NCBI GenBank assembly: GCA_014163555.1
Contig: JACJGO010000004.1
Span: 62,001 to 126,000, forward strand
Reading direction: 5' to 3'
Source of the DNA: Flavisolibacter longurius
Lineage (GTDB): Bacteria; Bacteroidota; Bacteroidia; Chitinophagales; Chitinophagaceae
Length of the DNA stretch: 64,000 bases
Part shown: piece by piece, positions 36,383 through 43,548 of the stretch
How the letters are laid out: every line of letters begins with the position of its first letter
How positions within the stretch are numbered: position 1 is the first letter of the stretch
Program-made: the position numbers and the translations under genes
Notes under the pieces: model-generated
What the model was told of the DNA's origin: nothing
What the model saw: only the letters and a program-made list of their open reading frames with translations
Database searches by the model: none

Positions 36383-36499
36383 ATGAAAGTTAGAGCATCT
36401 ATCAAAAAAAGAAGCGCAGATTGCAAGATCGTGCGCCGCAAAGGGAAGCTTTACGTGATCAACAAAAAGAACCCTCGTTACAAGCAAAGACAAGGATAA
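36383..36499 (+). CDS. rpmJ: 50S ribosomal protein L36
   Basis: 38 residues, [20 protein letters not shown] then [18 protein letters not shown]. The zinc-ribbon positions are partly degenerate: only one Cys (C14) is present, where zinc-binding L36 has three Cys and one His. This Cys-poor (C-) form is a known paralogue type. It is too short for ordinary ORF detection and was found from its sequence between infA and rpsM. Confidence 0.95.
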   Translation: MKVRASIKKRSADCKIVRRKGKLYVINKKNPRYKQRQG

Positions 36500-36575
36500 A
36501 GAAGCTGTGAGCAATCAGCTTCGAGCTGTGAGCAAAGCGCTCAAAGCTCAAGGCTCAAGGCTCGTAGCTGTTTAA
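36500..36575. repeat. Facing repeat arms between rpmJ and rpsM
   Basis: GAGCTGTGAGC and CAATCAGC units (36501-36536) face GCTCAAAGC/GGCTCAAGGCTCG (36539-36566). The pair fills most of the gap; rpsM starts at 36603. Confidence 0.65.
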
Positions 36576-36602
36576 ATTTTAAAGTAAAACAGTAAATACA
36601 TT

Positions 36603-36983
36603 ATGGCTCGTATTGCCGGCGTTGACTTACCAAAAAACAAAAGAGGCGAAATCGGTCTGACCTACATCTTCGGTATTGGACCCGCTACTGCCCGTTACAT
36701 TCTTGACAAGCACAGCATTGACAGAAGCAAAAAAGTGCATGAGTGGAATGATGATGAACTGGCAGCTATTCGTGGTACCATTACTGACGAACTGAAAGTG
36801 GAAGGTGCCCTGCGTTCAGAAGTGCAAATGAATATCAAGCGTTTGCTGGATATCGCTTGCTACCGTGGACTTCGTCACAGAAAAGGTTTACCGGTAAGAG
36901 GTCAGCGTACCAAAACCAATAGCCGTACCCGTAAGGGCAAGCGTAAAACGGTTGCTGGTAAGAAGAAAGCTCCGAAGAAATAA
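36603..36983 (+). CDS. rpsM: 30S ribosomal protein S13
   Basis: 126 residues starting [20 protein letters not shown], with a central H2TH motif ([24 protein letters not shown]) and a basic tail ending KKKAPKK. Head protein of the 30S subunit that contacts the P-site tRNA and the 50S subunit. Separated from rpsK by 199 bases that contain a repeat locus. Confidence 0.97.
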   Translation: MARIAGVDLPKNKRGEIGLTYIFGIGPATARYILDKHSIDRSKKVHEWNDDELAAIRGTITDELKVEGALRSEVQMNIKRLLDIACYRGLRHRKGLPVRGQRTKTNSRTRKGKRKTVAGKKKAPKK

Positions 36984-37065
36984 GAAATGAGCTACGAGCT
37001 GTCAGCTTTGCGCTATGAGCCTTTTTTGCTCGCAGCGCAAAGCTCATGGCTCGCAGCTTTTTCTA
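36984..37065. repeat. Facing repeat arms after rpsM
   Basis: AGCTACGAGCTGTCAGC and GCGCTATGAGC (36989-37019) face GCTCGCAGCGC and AGCTCATGGCTCGCAGCTT (37029-37060). The arm begins three bases after the rpsM stop codon. Confidence 0.7.
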
Positions 37066-37182
37066 TATGCACCTGTCATTACCAGTTCAACTACGGATAC
37101 CCGGTGCAGGAGGAGGGTTGAAGTGGGTTCTCCGCCTCGGGGGGAGGATAAGTAAATCACAACAAAGACTACCTAAGTAATC

Positions 37183-37584
37183 ATGGCAAAAGCACAACAA
37201 AGCGCAAAAGCCGCTGCGAAAAAAAGGATTGTAAAGGTTGATGCCTACGGCGATGCCCACATCAACGCTACGTTTAACAACATCATTATCTCTCTGACCA
37301 ACAAACAAGGCCAGGTGATCTCCTGGTCAAGTGCCGGTAAAATGGGTTTCAAAGGTTCTAAAAAGAACACTCCCTATGCCGCACAAATGGCATCCAGCGA
37401 TGCAGCAAAAGTTGCCATCGACGCGGGTGTGAAAAGAGTGGATGTATTTGTAAAAGGCCCTGGTGCCGGTAGAGAAAGTGCCATCCGTGCACTGGCTCAA
37501 TCTGGTATCGAAGTAACCTCTATCAAAGACGTTACCCCGCTGCCGCACAACGGCTGCCGTCCTCCCAAGAAGAGAAGAGTATAA
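37183..37584 (+). CDS. rpsK: 30S ribosomal protein S11
   Basis: 133 residues. Lysine/alanine-rich N-terminus ([17 protein letters not shown]), then the S11 core: [37 protein letters not shown], and the C-terminus [17 protein letters not shown]. Forms the 30S platform with S18 and 16S rRNA near the mRNA exit. Confidence 0.97.
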   Translation: MAKAQQSAKAAAKKRIVKVDAYGDAHINATFNNIIISLTNKQGQVISWSSAGKMGFKGSKKNTPYAAQMASSDAAKVAIDAGVKRVDVFVKGPGAGRESAIRALAQSGIEVTSIKDVTPLPHNGCRPPKKRRV

Positions 37585-37665
37585 GTAGATGACAGATGGT
37601 GGATGACAGATGATAGCAGTCGATTAAAACACTGTCATCGGTCATCTGCCTACTGTCATCCTTCA
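37585..37665. repeat. Facing repeat arms after rpsK, GATGACAG family
   Basis: AGATGACAGATGGTGGATGA (37587-37606) plus CAGATGATAG faces CACTGTCATCGG/GTCATCTGCC/ACTGTCATCC (37630-37662). The left core is 19/20 identical to 9423-9442 near mnmA, so these two loci are one dispersed family. Confidence 0.75.
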
Positions 37666-37775
37666 CAACATATTGAGCCGTATAGGTTTCATTTAACTAA
37701 AGGGTGCTTCATTAATTTTTACCGCTTTCAACGATGAACGCACCGGTTTTTAAAAAGCGGAAATGAAATAAAACT

Positions 37776-38381
37776 ATGGCACGTTACAATGGTCCTAAGA
37801 CCAAAATCTCCCGTATTTTCGGTGAGCCCATCTTGGGCAATGGTAAATGGTTAGGTAAAAATTCTAACCCTCCCGGTCAGCACGGCGCACAGCGCAAGCG
37901 CAAGACGTTGGGAGAATACGCTCTTCAGCTGCGTGAAAAGCAAAAAGCCAAGTACACATACGGTGTTCTGGAAAAGCAATTCCGCAAAACCTTTGAAGAA
38001 GCGTCTCGTCGGAAAGGTGTTACCGGTGAAAACCTGATTAAATTATTGGAAGCTCGTTTGGACAATACCGTGTTCCGCATGGGTATCGCTCCGAGCCGTC
38101 CTGCTGCACGCCAGTTGGTAAGCCACAAACACGTTACCGTTAACGGTGAAGTGGTGAACATTCCTTCTTTCCAATTGAAGCCCGGTGATATTGTTGCCCT
38201 GCGCGACAAGGCAAAGGATAACACAGCCATCACCAGCCATGTACGTGGCCGCAATCCTAAATTCACATGGGTTGATTGGAATGAAACTGACCTGCAGGGT
38301 ACTTTTATTACGTATCCTGAAAGAGACGCCGTTCCTGAAAACATCAAGGAGCAGCTGATCGTGGAATTGTACAGCAAGTAA
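37776..38381 (+). CDS. rpsD: 30S ribosomal protein S4
   Basis: 201 residues starting [20 protein letters not shown], with the S4 RNA-binding domain ([20 protein letters not shown], then [12 protein letters not shown]). An early 16S rRNA assembly protein and, in E. coli, translational repressor of its operon. No zinc-finger cysteines at the N-terminus (the C- form). Confidence 0.97.
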   Translation: MARYNGPKTKISRIFGEPILGNGKWLGKNSNPPGQHGAQRKRKTLGEYALQLREKQKAKYTYGVLEKQFRKTFEEASRRKGVTGENLIKLLEARLDNTVFRMGIAPSRPAARQLVSHKHVTVNGEVVNIPSFQLKPGDIVALRDKAKDNTAITSHVRGRNPKFTWVDWNETDLQGTFITYPERDAVPENIKEQLIVELYSK

Positions 38382-38385
38382 TCAA

Positions 38386-38458
38386 TAATGAGTGATCAGT
38401 GATGAGTGAAACTTCCTGTAAGGATACACTCATCATTCATCACTCATCACTCATAACA
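38386..38458. repeat. Facing repeat arms between rpsD and rpoA
   Basis: ATGAGTGATCAGTGATGAGTG (38388-38408, first bases AATGAGTG) faces CACTCATCATTCATCACTCA (38427-38446) and further CACTCAT units to 38455. The left arm starts five bases after the rpsD stop; the right arm ends about 20 bases ahead of the rpoA ATG. Confidence 0.8.
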
Positions 38459-38476
38459 TCAAATCTGAAATAACAA

Positions 38477-39478
38477 ATGGCAATTTTAAATTTTCAGAAG
38501 CCCGACAAAATCGTTCTTCAAAAAGTTACTGACTTCGAAGCACAATTCGAATTCCGTCCGCTGGAGCCAGGTTATGGCGTTACCATCGGAAATGCGCTGC
38601 GCCGTGTGTTGCTGTCTTCCCTGGAAGGCTATGCAATTGTAGGTGTAAGAATTGAAGGCGTTGATCACGAGTTTGCAACGATCAAAGGCGTTTCTGAAGA
38701 CGTGGTGGAAATCATCCTCAACCTCAAACAAGTTCGTTTGAAGAAAGTGGTTGATCACGACGTTCAAACAGAGAAGATTTCTCTTTCCATAAAAAACCGC
38801 GGTGAACTTACTGCCGGTGTATTTGCCGAAGGTACCCAGTCGTTCCAGGTGATGAACCCGGAGCTGCTGATTTGCACACTGGATCCTTCTACTACACTGG
38901 ACATTGAAGTAACCATCGGTCGTGGCCGTGGTTATGTTCCTGCAGAAGAGAACAAACCAAAAGATGCGCCGCTGGGTTATATCCCTGTGGATGCCATCTA
39001 TACGCCGATCAAGAATGTAAAATACAGCATCGAGAATACCCGTGTGGAGCAGCGCACCGACTATGAAAAACTTCTGATGGAAGTTACTACAGACGGTACC
39101 ATTCACCCGGAAGAAGCTGTTAAACAAGCTTCCCGTATTCTGATCCAGCACCTGATGATCATCACAGACGAGAATATCACTTTCGATACCAAAGAAGAGA
39201 AGAAAGAAGATATCGTTGATGAACAAACGCTGCAACTGCGCAAAGTGCTGAAGACACCACTGGAAGACCTCGATCTTTCTGTACGTGCCTTCAACTGCCT
39301 GAAAGCGGCCAAGATCAACTCCCTGAGCGAACTGGTACAGTACGAGCAGGAAGACCTGATGAAGTTCCGCAACTTCGGTCAGAAATCACTGAGTGAAATC
39401 GAGCAGGTATTGCACGAAAGAGGTCTGCACTTTGGTATGGACCTGAGCAAGCTGGGTGTGGATAAAGATGATTTCTAA
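38477..39478 (+). CDS. rpoA: RNA polymerase alpha subunit
   Basis: 333 residues. The N-terminal domain has [20 protein letters not shown] (dimerisation and beta-binding); after a linker near residue 240, the C-terminal domain has [20 protein letters not shown] and [16 protein letters not shown], the helix-hairpin-helix that contacts promoter UP elements and activators. Complete and typical. Confidence 0.98.
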   Translation: MAILNFQKPDKIVLQKVTDFEAQFEFRPLEPGYGVTIGNALRRVLLSSLEGYAIVGVRIEGVDHEFATIKGVSEDVVEIILNLKQVRLKKVVDHDVQTEKISLSIKNRGELTAGVFAEGTQSFQVMNPELLICTLDPSTTLDIEVTIGRGRGYVPAEENKPKDAPLGYIPVDAIYTPIKNVKYSIENTRVEQRTDYEKLLMEVTTDGTIHPEEAVKQASRILIQHLMIITDENITFDTKEEKKEDIVDEQTLQLRKVLKTPLEDLDLSVRAFNCLKAAKINSLSELVQYEQEDLMKFRNFGQKSLSEIEQVLHERGLHFGMDLSKLGVDKDDF

Positions 39479-39665
39479 TGAGCAAATGTGCAAATGTGAA
39501 AATCTGAAAATGAGATTCGCAATTGCACTTTTCATAAACGTAGGCTGCAAGTCCTTGACACGGTGCAGCTGAATATTTAATCACTAAGGTTTGAAGTAAG
39601 AAGAGGAGAAATGGTAGCCTAAGCCCATTTTCAAATTTTCAAATTTTCAGATTTTCAAATTCAAA
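39478..39665. repeat. Facing repeat arms between rpoA and rplQ
   Basis: Left arm AGCAAATGTGCAAATGTG...CTGAAAATGAG (39480-39513) begins on the rpoA stop codon; the right arm CATTTTCAAATTTTCAAATT...AGATTTTCAAATTC (about 39628-39662) is its imperfect reverse complement and ends 10 bases before rplQ. The 115 bases between the arms are unique sequence. Confidence 0.75.
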
Positions 39666-39671
39666 AACGTC

Positions 39672-40217
39672 ATGCGTCACGGAGACAAAATCAACAACCT
39701 CGGTCGGAAGAAAGAGCACCGCGAAGCGTTGTTAAGCAACCTGACTTGTGCCCTTATTCAGCACAAGCGTATCGTTACCACATTGGCCAAAGCAAAAGCA
39801 CTGCGTGTCTATGCTGAGCCGCTGATCACAAAAGCGAAGAAAAACGAAACCCACCAGCGTCGTGTGGTGTTCTCTTACCTGCAGGACAAAGTTGCCGTTG
39901 CAGAACTGTTCAGCACCATTGCTGAAAAAGTAGCCGGCCGTCCCGGTGGTTATACGCGTATTATCAAACTGGGCACACGTCCTGGTGATAACGCGGAAAT
40001 GGCTATGATCGAACTGGTTGATTTCAACGAAATCTACGGTAAAGCAACTGCTGATAAGAAAGAAGGTGCAAAACGTACCCGTCGTGCCGGTGGTAGCCGT
40101 AAGAAAGCTACTGCTGAAACAACAGCCAACCAGGAAGCTGCCACTACGGAAGCCCCTGCTGCTGATGCTAAGGCTGCCGATACAACACCGGAAGCTACTC
40201 AGCAACAACCTAGCTAA
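39672..40217 (+). CDS. rplQ: 50S ribosomal protein L17
   Basis: 181 residues: canonical L17 core ([20 protein letters not shown] to about 115) including [20 protein letters not shown] and [18 protein letters not shown]. The last 50 residues are an Ala/Thr/Pro/Glu-rich extension ([20 protein letters not shown]) that replaces the shorter tail of E. coli L17; such tails occur in other Bacteroidota. It is the last ribosomal gene; a terminator follows. Confidence 0.96.
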   Translation: MRHGDKINNLGRKKEHREALLSNLTCALIQHKRIVTTLAKAKALRVYAEPLITKAKKNETHQRRVVFSYLQDKVAVAELFSTIAEKVAGRPGGYTRIIKLGTRPGDNAEMAMIELVDFNEIYGKATADKKEGAKRTRRAGGSRKKATAETTANQEAATTEAPAADAKAADTTPEATQQQPS

Positions 40218-40238
40218 TGATTGTTCATTTTCTGATAG

Positions 40239-40268
40239 AAAGCACCCTTACCGGGGTGCTTTTTTTAT
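40239..40268 (+). terminator. Terminator of the ribosomal operon
   Basis: AAAGCACCC (40239-40247) and GGGTGCTTT (40254-40262) with a 6-base loop and a T7 run, 20 bases after rplQ. Confidence 0.88.
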
Positions 40269-40343
40269 TTTACGAACATATGGCAACACTACTTCCACTT
40301 CTTGAATCTGCGCAGTATATTGGCGGCTTAAAACTAACGTCGT

Positions 40344-41279
40344 ATGAGAATGCTTTTCCTGCTTACAGCCCTGTTCAGCGCTTTATTTTCGTTTGCCCGT
40401 GAACGTGAAGACTCAACCGAAATGCTGCTGGCCGCCATGGCACAGATCGACTCCATTGAAGCAAAACTTCATTACAAAACCGGTGCCGTCACCCTGGAGA
40501 ATGGCATGGCTACCATCAACATTGCCCCCGGCTTTAAATTCCTCGATGCCAAAGAAGCCCGTTATGTACTGGAAGAAGTGTGGGGCAACCTGAAAGGCCA
40601 GACTGCGCTGGGAATGATCCTTCCGGCTGATGCCAAAGTGGCCATTGCCGATTATGCTTTTATTGTGGAATACGATGCTATCGGTTATGTAAAAGACGAA
40701 GACGCCGATGACATCAATTATGACGACCTGTTAAAGGAGATGAAGGAAGAAACCATTCAGTCCAACGAGGAGCGCCGTAATGCCGGCATTGCCGAAATGA
40801 ACCTGATTGGCTGGGCGGCCAAACCGTTTTACAATAAAGAGAAAAAACTGCTGTACTGGGCCAAAGAGTTTAAGGTGGGAGATTCCGAAGAAAATACACT
40901 GAACTATGATATTCGTGTATTAGGCCGCAAAGGTGTATTGATTCTACAGGCCATTTCCGGCATCAGCCAGTTGGACAGCGTAAACAAAAACATCGACAAC
41001 ATCCTAGGCATGGTTGCCTTTAACGATGGTCACCGTTACCAGGATTTCGACTCCAATGTAGATGATGTTGCCGCCTGGACCATCGGTGGTCTTGTTGCTG
41101 GTAAAATGCTGGCAAAAGCAGGGATTTTGGCACTGATCCTGAAAAACATTAAACTCATTATTTTAGCCGTTGCCGGTATTGGTGGCGCTGCCTGGCGCTT
41201 CTTTACCGGAAGGAAGAAAAAAGAGGAAGAGGTGCTGGCAACGACTGAGCCGGCTCACGCCGAAGAGGTGCAATCCTAA
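40344..41279 (+). CDS. DUF2167 membrane protein
   Basis: 311 residues. Signal peptide MRMLFLLTALFSALFSFA; a periplasmic domain with the DUF2167 pattern (GFKFLDAKEARYVLEEVWGN, IADYAFIVEYDAIGYVKDED, ISGISQLDSVNKNIDNILGMV FNDG-like); one C-terminal membrane helix (ILALILKNIKLIILAVAGIGG) and a Lys/Glu-rich cytoplasmic tail. Function unknown. It sits between the ribosomal operon and carA, each separated by a terminator. Confidence 0.9.
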   Translation: MRMLFLLTALFSALFSFAREREDSTEMLLAAMAQIDSIEAKLHYKTGAVTLENGMATINIAPGFKFLDAKEARYVLEEVWGNLKGQTALGMILPADAKVAIADYAFIVEYDAIGYVKDEDADDINYDDLLKEMKEETIQSNEERRNAGIAEMNLIGWAAKPFYNKEKKLLYWAKEFKVGDSEENTLNYDIRVLGRKGVLILQAISGISQLDSVNKNIDNILGMVAFNDGHRYQDFDSNVDDVAAWTIGGLVAGKMLAKAGILALILKNIKLIILAVAGIGGAAWRFFTGRKKKEEEVLATTEPAHAEEVQS

Positions 41280-41300
41280 GAATGTGAAAAATATAACCAA

Positions 41301-41336
41301 AAGAAGCCCTGCAGATCGCAGGGCTTCTTTATTTTT
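41301..41336 (+). terminator. Terminator upstream of carA, overlapping its promoter
   Basis: AAGAAGCCCTGC (41301-41312) pairs with GCAGGGCTTCTT (41318-41329), 5-base loop, then TATTTTTG. The T-tract is also a perfect TAnnTTTG -7 box (41330-41337) placed 18 bases before the carA ATG. Confidence 0.85.
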
Positions 41337-41337
41337 G
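41330..41337 (+). promoter_or_regulatory. Candidate -7 box for carA
   Basis: TATTTTTG, overlapping the U-tract of the preceding terminator; no strong -33 box because the terminator stem occupies that place. Confidence 0.4.
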
Positions 41338-41354
41338 CGCAATTTGTTTTAAAA

Positions 41355-42464
41355 ATGACAACTCAACGTGAAGCTTTACTGGTGCTGGAAGACGGCACAA
41401 CATGCCGGGGACAAGCCTTCGGCGCTATTGGTACTACGGGTGGCGAAATCTGTTTTAACACGGGTATGACCGGTTACCAGGAAGTGTTTACCGATCCCAG
41501 TTACTATGGACAGGTGCTGATCATGAACAATGTGCACATCGGCAACTACGGTGTGAAAGACGAAGACGTGGAGAGTGACAGCATTAAGATCAAGGGACTG
41601 ATTGGCCGCAACCTGGAAGAACTCTTTTCCCGCCGGCAGGCAAAAGGCTCGCTGGACGAGTACCTAAAAAAACAAAACATTGTTGCCATTGAAGGCGTTG
41701 ATACAAGAGCGCTGGTGGCGCATATCCGCAGCAAAGGCGCCATGAACTGTATCATCTCGTCCGAAATCCTGGACGCAGAAGAACTCAAAAAGAAGCTGAA
41801 AGAAGTGCCGGATATGGGAGGCCTGGAACTGGCGTCAATCGTCAGCACGCAAGTGCCTTACGAGTTAGGCGATCCTTCTTCTGCCATCAAAGTTGCTGTG
41901 TTGGATTACGGCACCAAGCGAAATATTCTGAACTGCATGGTAGAGCGTGGCGCCCATGTAAAAGTATTCCCGGCCAAAACACCCGTGGAAGAATTAAAAG
42001 CGTTTAACCCTACCGGTTATTTTATATCTAACGGTCCCGGCGATCCGGCTGCCATGCCGTATGCGGTAGAAATCGTAAAAGGAATTCTGCAGGAAGACAA
42101 ACCAACGTTTGGCATTTGTCTCGGCCACCAGTTGCTGGCGCTGGCTAATGACATCCCAACCTTTAAAATGCACCACGGTCACCGCGGTATGAACCACCCG
42201 GTGAAAAACCTGCTGACCGGCCGTTGCGAGATCACCACACAGAACCATGGATTTGGTGTAGATCCGGAGGCGGTGAAAAATGCCGAGCACATCGAGATTA
42301 CGCATGTGAACCTAAATGATAATTCCATTGAAGGGATCAAGGTGAAAGGCAAACCGGCTTTTTCGGTACAATACCACCCGGAAAGCACACCGGGTCCCAA
42401 TGACAGCCGCTACCTGTTTGATGATTTTATCCAGATGATCAAAGAACACGTAAACACGAATTAA
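41355..42464 (+). CDS. carA: Carbamoyl-phosphate synthase small (glutaminase) subunit
   Basis: 369 residues. Supplies ammonia from glutamine for carbamoyl phosphate (arginine and pyrimidine synthesis). The class-I amidotransferase triad is C255 (FGICLGHQLLAL), H341 and E343 (QYHPESTPGP); the N-terminal half is the CPSase small-chain domain. The catalytic carB gene is not next to it. The last residues VNTN and the stop codon lie inside a CACGAATT repeat arm. Confidence 0.96.
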   Translation: MTTQREALLVLEDGTTCRGQAFGAIGTTGGEICFNTGMTGYQEVFTDPSYYGQVLIMNNVHIGNYGVKDEDVESDSIKIKGLIGRNLEELFSRRQAKGSLDEYLKKQNIVAIEGVDTRALVAHIRSKGAMNCIISSEILDAEELKKKLKEVPDMGGLELASIVSTQVPYELGDPSSAIKVAVLDYGTKRNILNCMVERGAHVKVFPAKTPVEELKAFNPTGYFISNGPGDPAAMPYAVEIVKGILQEDKPTFGICLGHQLLALANDIPTFKMHHGHRGMNHPVKNLLTGRCEITTQNHGFGVDPEAVKNAEHIEITHVNLNDNSIEGIKVKGKPAFSVQYHPESTPGPNDSRYLFDDFIQMIKEHVNTN

Positions 42465-42568
42465 TACACGAATTGCACGAATTTAGACGGCTCCAACTGG
42501 AGCCGTTTTTTTGTTTCTGTGAAATCAGAATAATTTGTGTAATCTGACTATCTATTTGTGTTTACATG
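42460..42568. repeat. Facing repeat arms, AACACGAATT family, joining carA to the GNAT gene
   Basis: GTAAACACGAATTAATACAC and GAATTGCACGAATT (42450-42483) face AATTTGTGTAATC and ATTTGTGTTTACATG (42532-42568). The left arm encodes the carA C-terminus and stop; the right arm ends in the GNAT start codon. The terminator lies between the arms. Confidence 0.8.
42487..42512 (+). terminator. Terminator after carA
   Basis: ACGGCTCC (42487-42494) and GGAGCCGT (42499-42506), loop AACT, followed by seven T. Confidence 0.85.
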
Positions 42569-43105
42569 TTTCCAGAATTAATGACTACACGTCTTTTGTT
42601 GCAGGAGATCAAGCCGGATGACCAGGCCTTTGTTTTTGAAGGGCTCAGTCATCCGCAGGTGATTCCTTTTTATGGTGTTCGGTACGATTCGTTTGAGGCA
42701 ACAAAAGCACAAATGGATTGGTACAAGCAATTAACAGAACAGGGCAGCGGACTGGCCTGGAAAATGGTGGAAACGCAAACAGGAGAGAAGATCGGTGTCA
42801 TTGCCACCTATGCCTACAAGCCGGAACATAACAAAGCCGAAGTTGGTTTTTGGTTGTTACCAACATTCTGGAACAAGGGCTATGCAGCAGAAGCACTGCA
42901 CACTGTCGTTGATTATTGGAAAGAAGAAAAATCGCTGCACCGGATGGAAGCCTTTGTAGAAGAAGGCAACACCGCCAGCAGCAAACTCCTTGAAAAATGT
43001 GGCTTTCAGTACGAAGGCACCATGCGTGACTGTGAGATAAAAAACAGCACCTATATCAGCCTGCGCATATATTCCATGATTCTAACAGAAGAAATGGATT
43101 CGTGA
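42566..43105 (+). CDS. GNAT-family N-acetyltransferase (RimJ/RimL-like)
   Basis: 179 residues. LMTTRLLLQEIKPDD at the start and AEVGFWLLPTFWNKGYAAEA are GNAT motif A and the acetyl-CoA binding loop; NTASSKLLEKCGFQYEGTMR is motif B, characteristic of the RimJ/RimL type that acetylates protein N-termini or small amines. Substrate not determinable. ATG and stop codon both lie in repeat arms of the AACACGAATT family. Confidence 0.9.
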   Translation: MFPELMTTRLLLQEIKPDDQAFVFEGLSHPQVIPFYGVRYDSFEATKAQMDWYKQLTEQGSGLAWKMVETQTGEKIGVIATYAYKPEHNKAEVGFWLLPTFWNKGYAAEALHTVVDYWKEEKSLHRMEAFVEEGNTASSKLLEKCGFQYEGTMRDCEIKNSTYISLRIYSMILTEEMDS

Positions 43106-43134
43106 AATTCGTGTTCTAAATTCGTGTTTACATG
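43103..43134. repeat. Repeat arm between GNAT gene and aroQ
   Basis: TTCGTGAAATTCG and ATTCGTGTTTACATG repeat the right-arm sequence seen ahead of the GNAT gene (ATTTGTGTTTACATG). It contains the GNAT stop codon and the aroQ start codon, in the same orientation as the earlier copy. Confidence 0.75.
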
Positions 43135-43548
43135 AAGATCGCTATCATCAACGGACCCAATCTCAACTTGCTCGGAAAACGGGAGCCCGATATTTACGGC
43201 AGTGAAACGTTTGAAGGCTATCTCCTGCAATTGAAACAAAAATACCCGCAGGTAGAATTCAATTATTTCCAAAGCAATATTGAAGGAGAACTCATTAACG
43301 AACTGCAGCGGGTGGGTTTCGACTATGATGGCATTATCATGAACCCCGGTGGCTATACCCATACTTCTGTTGCCATTGGCGATGCCATAGCTGCCATTAA
43401 AACCCCGGTGGTGGAAGTGCATATCTCCAATGTGCATGCCCGGGAAGAATTCCGCAAGCTTTCACATGTTTCCGGAAAATCAGCAGGCAGCATTATTGGG
43501 CTTGGACTGAAGGGATATGAACTGGCTTTACAGTGGTTTCTCCAATAA
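43132..43548 (+). CDS. aroQ: 3-Dehydroquinate dehydratase, type II
   Basis: 138 residues. Dodecameric shikimate-pathway enzyme converting 3-dehydroquinate to 3-dehydroshikimate. NGPNLNLLGKREPDIYG gives the catalytic tyrosine Y22 and the flexible lid; MNPGGYTHTSVAI (70-82) is the substrate loop; VHISNVHAREEFR (96-108) carries H102, the catalytic acid. The 3' end overlaps the convergent FUSC gene by 56 bases. Confidence 0.96.
   Translation: MKIAIINGPNLNLLGKREPDIYGSETFEGYLLQLKQKYPQVEFNYFQSNIEGELINELQRVGFDYDGIIMNPGGYTHTSVAIGDAIAAIKTPVVEVHISNVHAREEFRKLSHVSGKSAGSIIGLGLKGYELALQWFLQ

Noticed and set aside
38386-38458. CRISPR array, because of several short repeated units
   Set aside because: Units are 6-12 bases, contiguous and degenerate, with facing orientation and no equal-length unique spacers; cas genes are absent.
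42487-42512. Attachment site or transposon inverted repeat around carA-GNAT
   Set aside because: No transposase or integrase nearby; the hairpin is a standard terminator within the facing-repeat locus.
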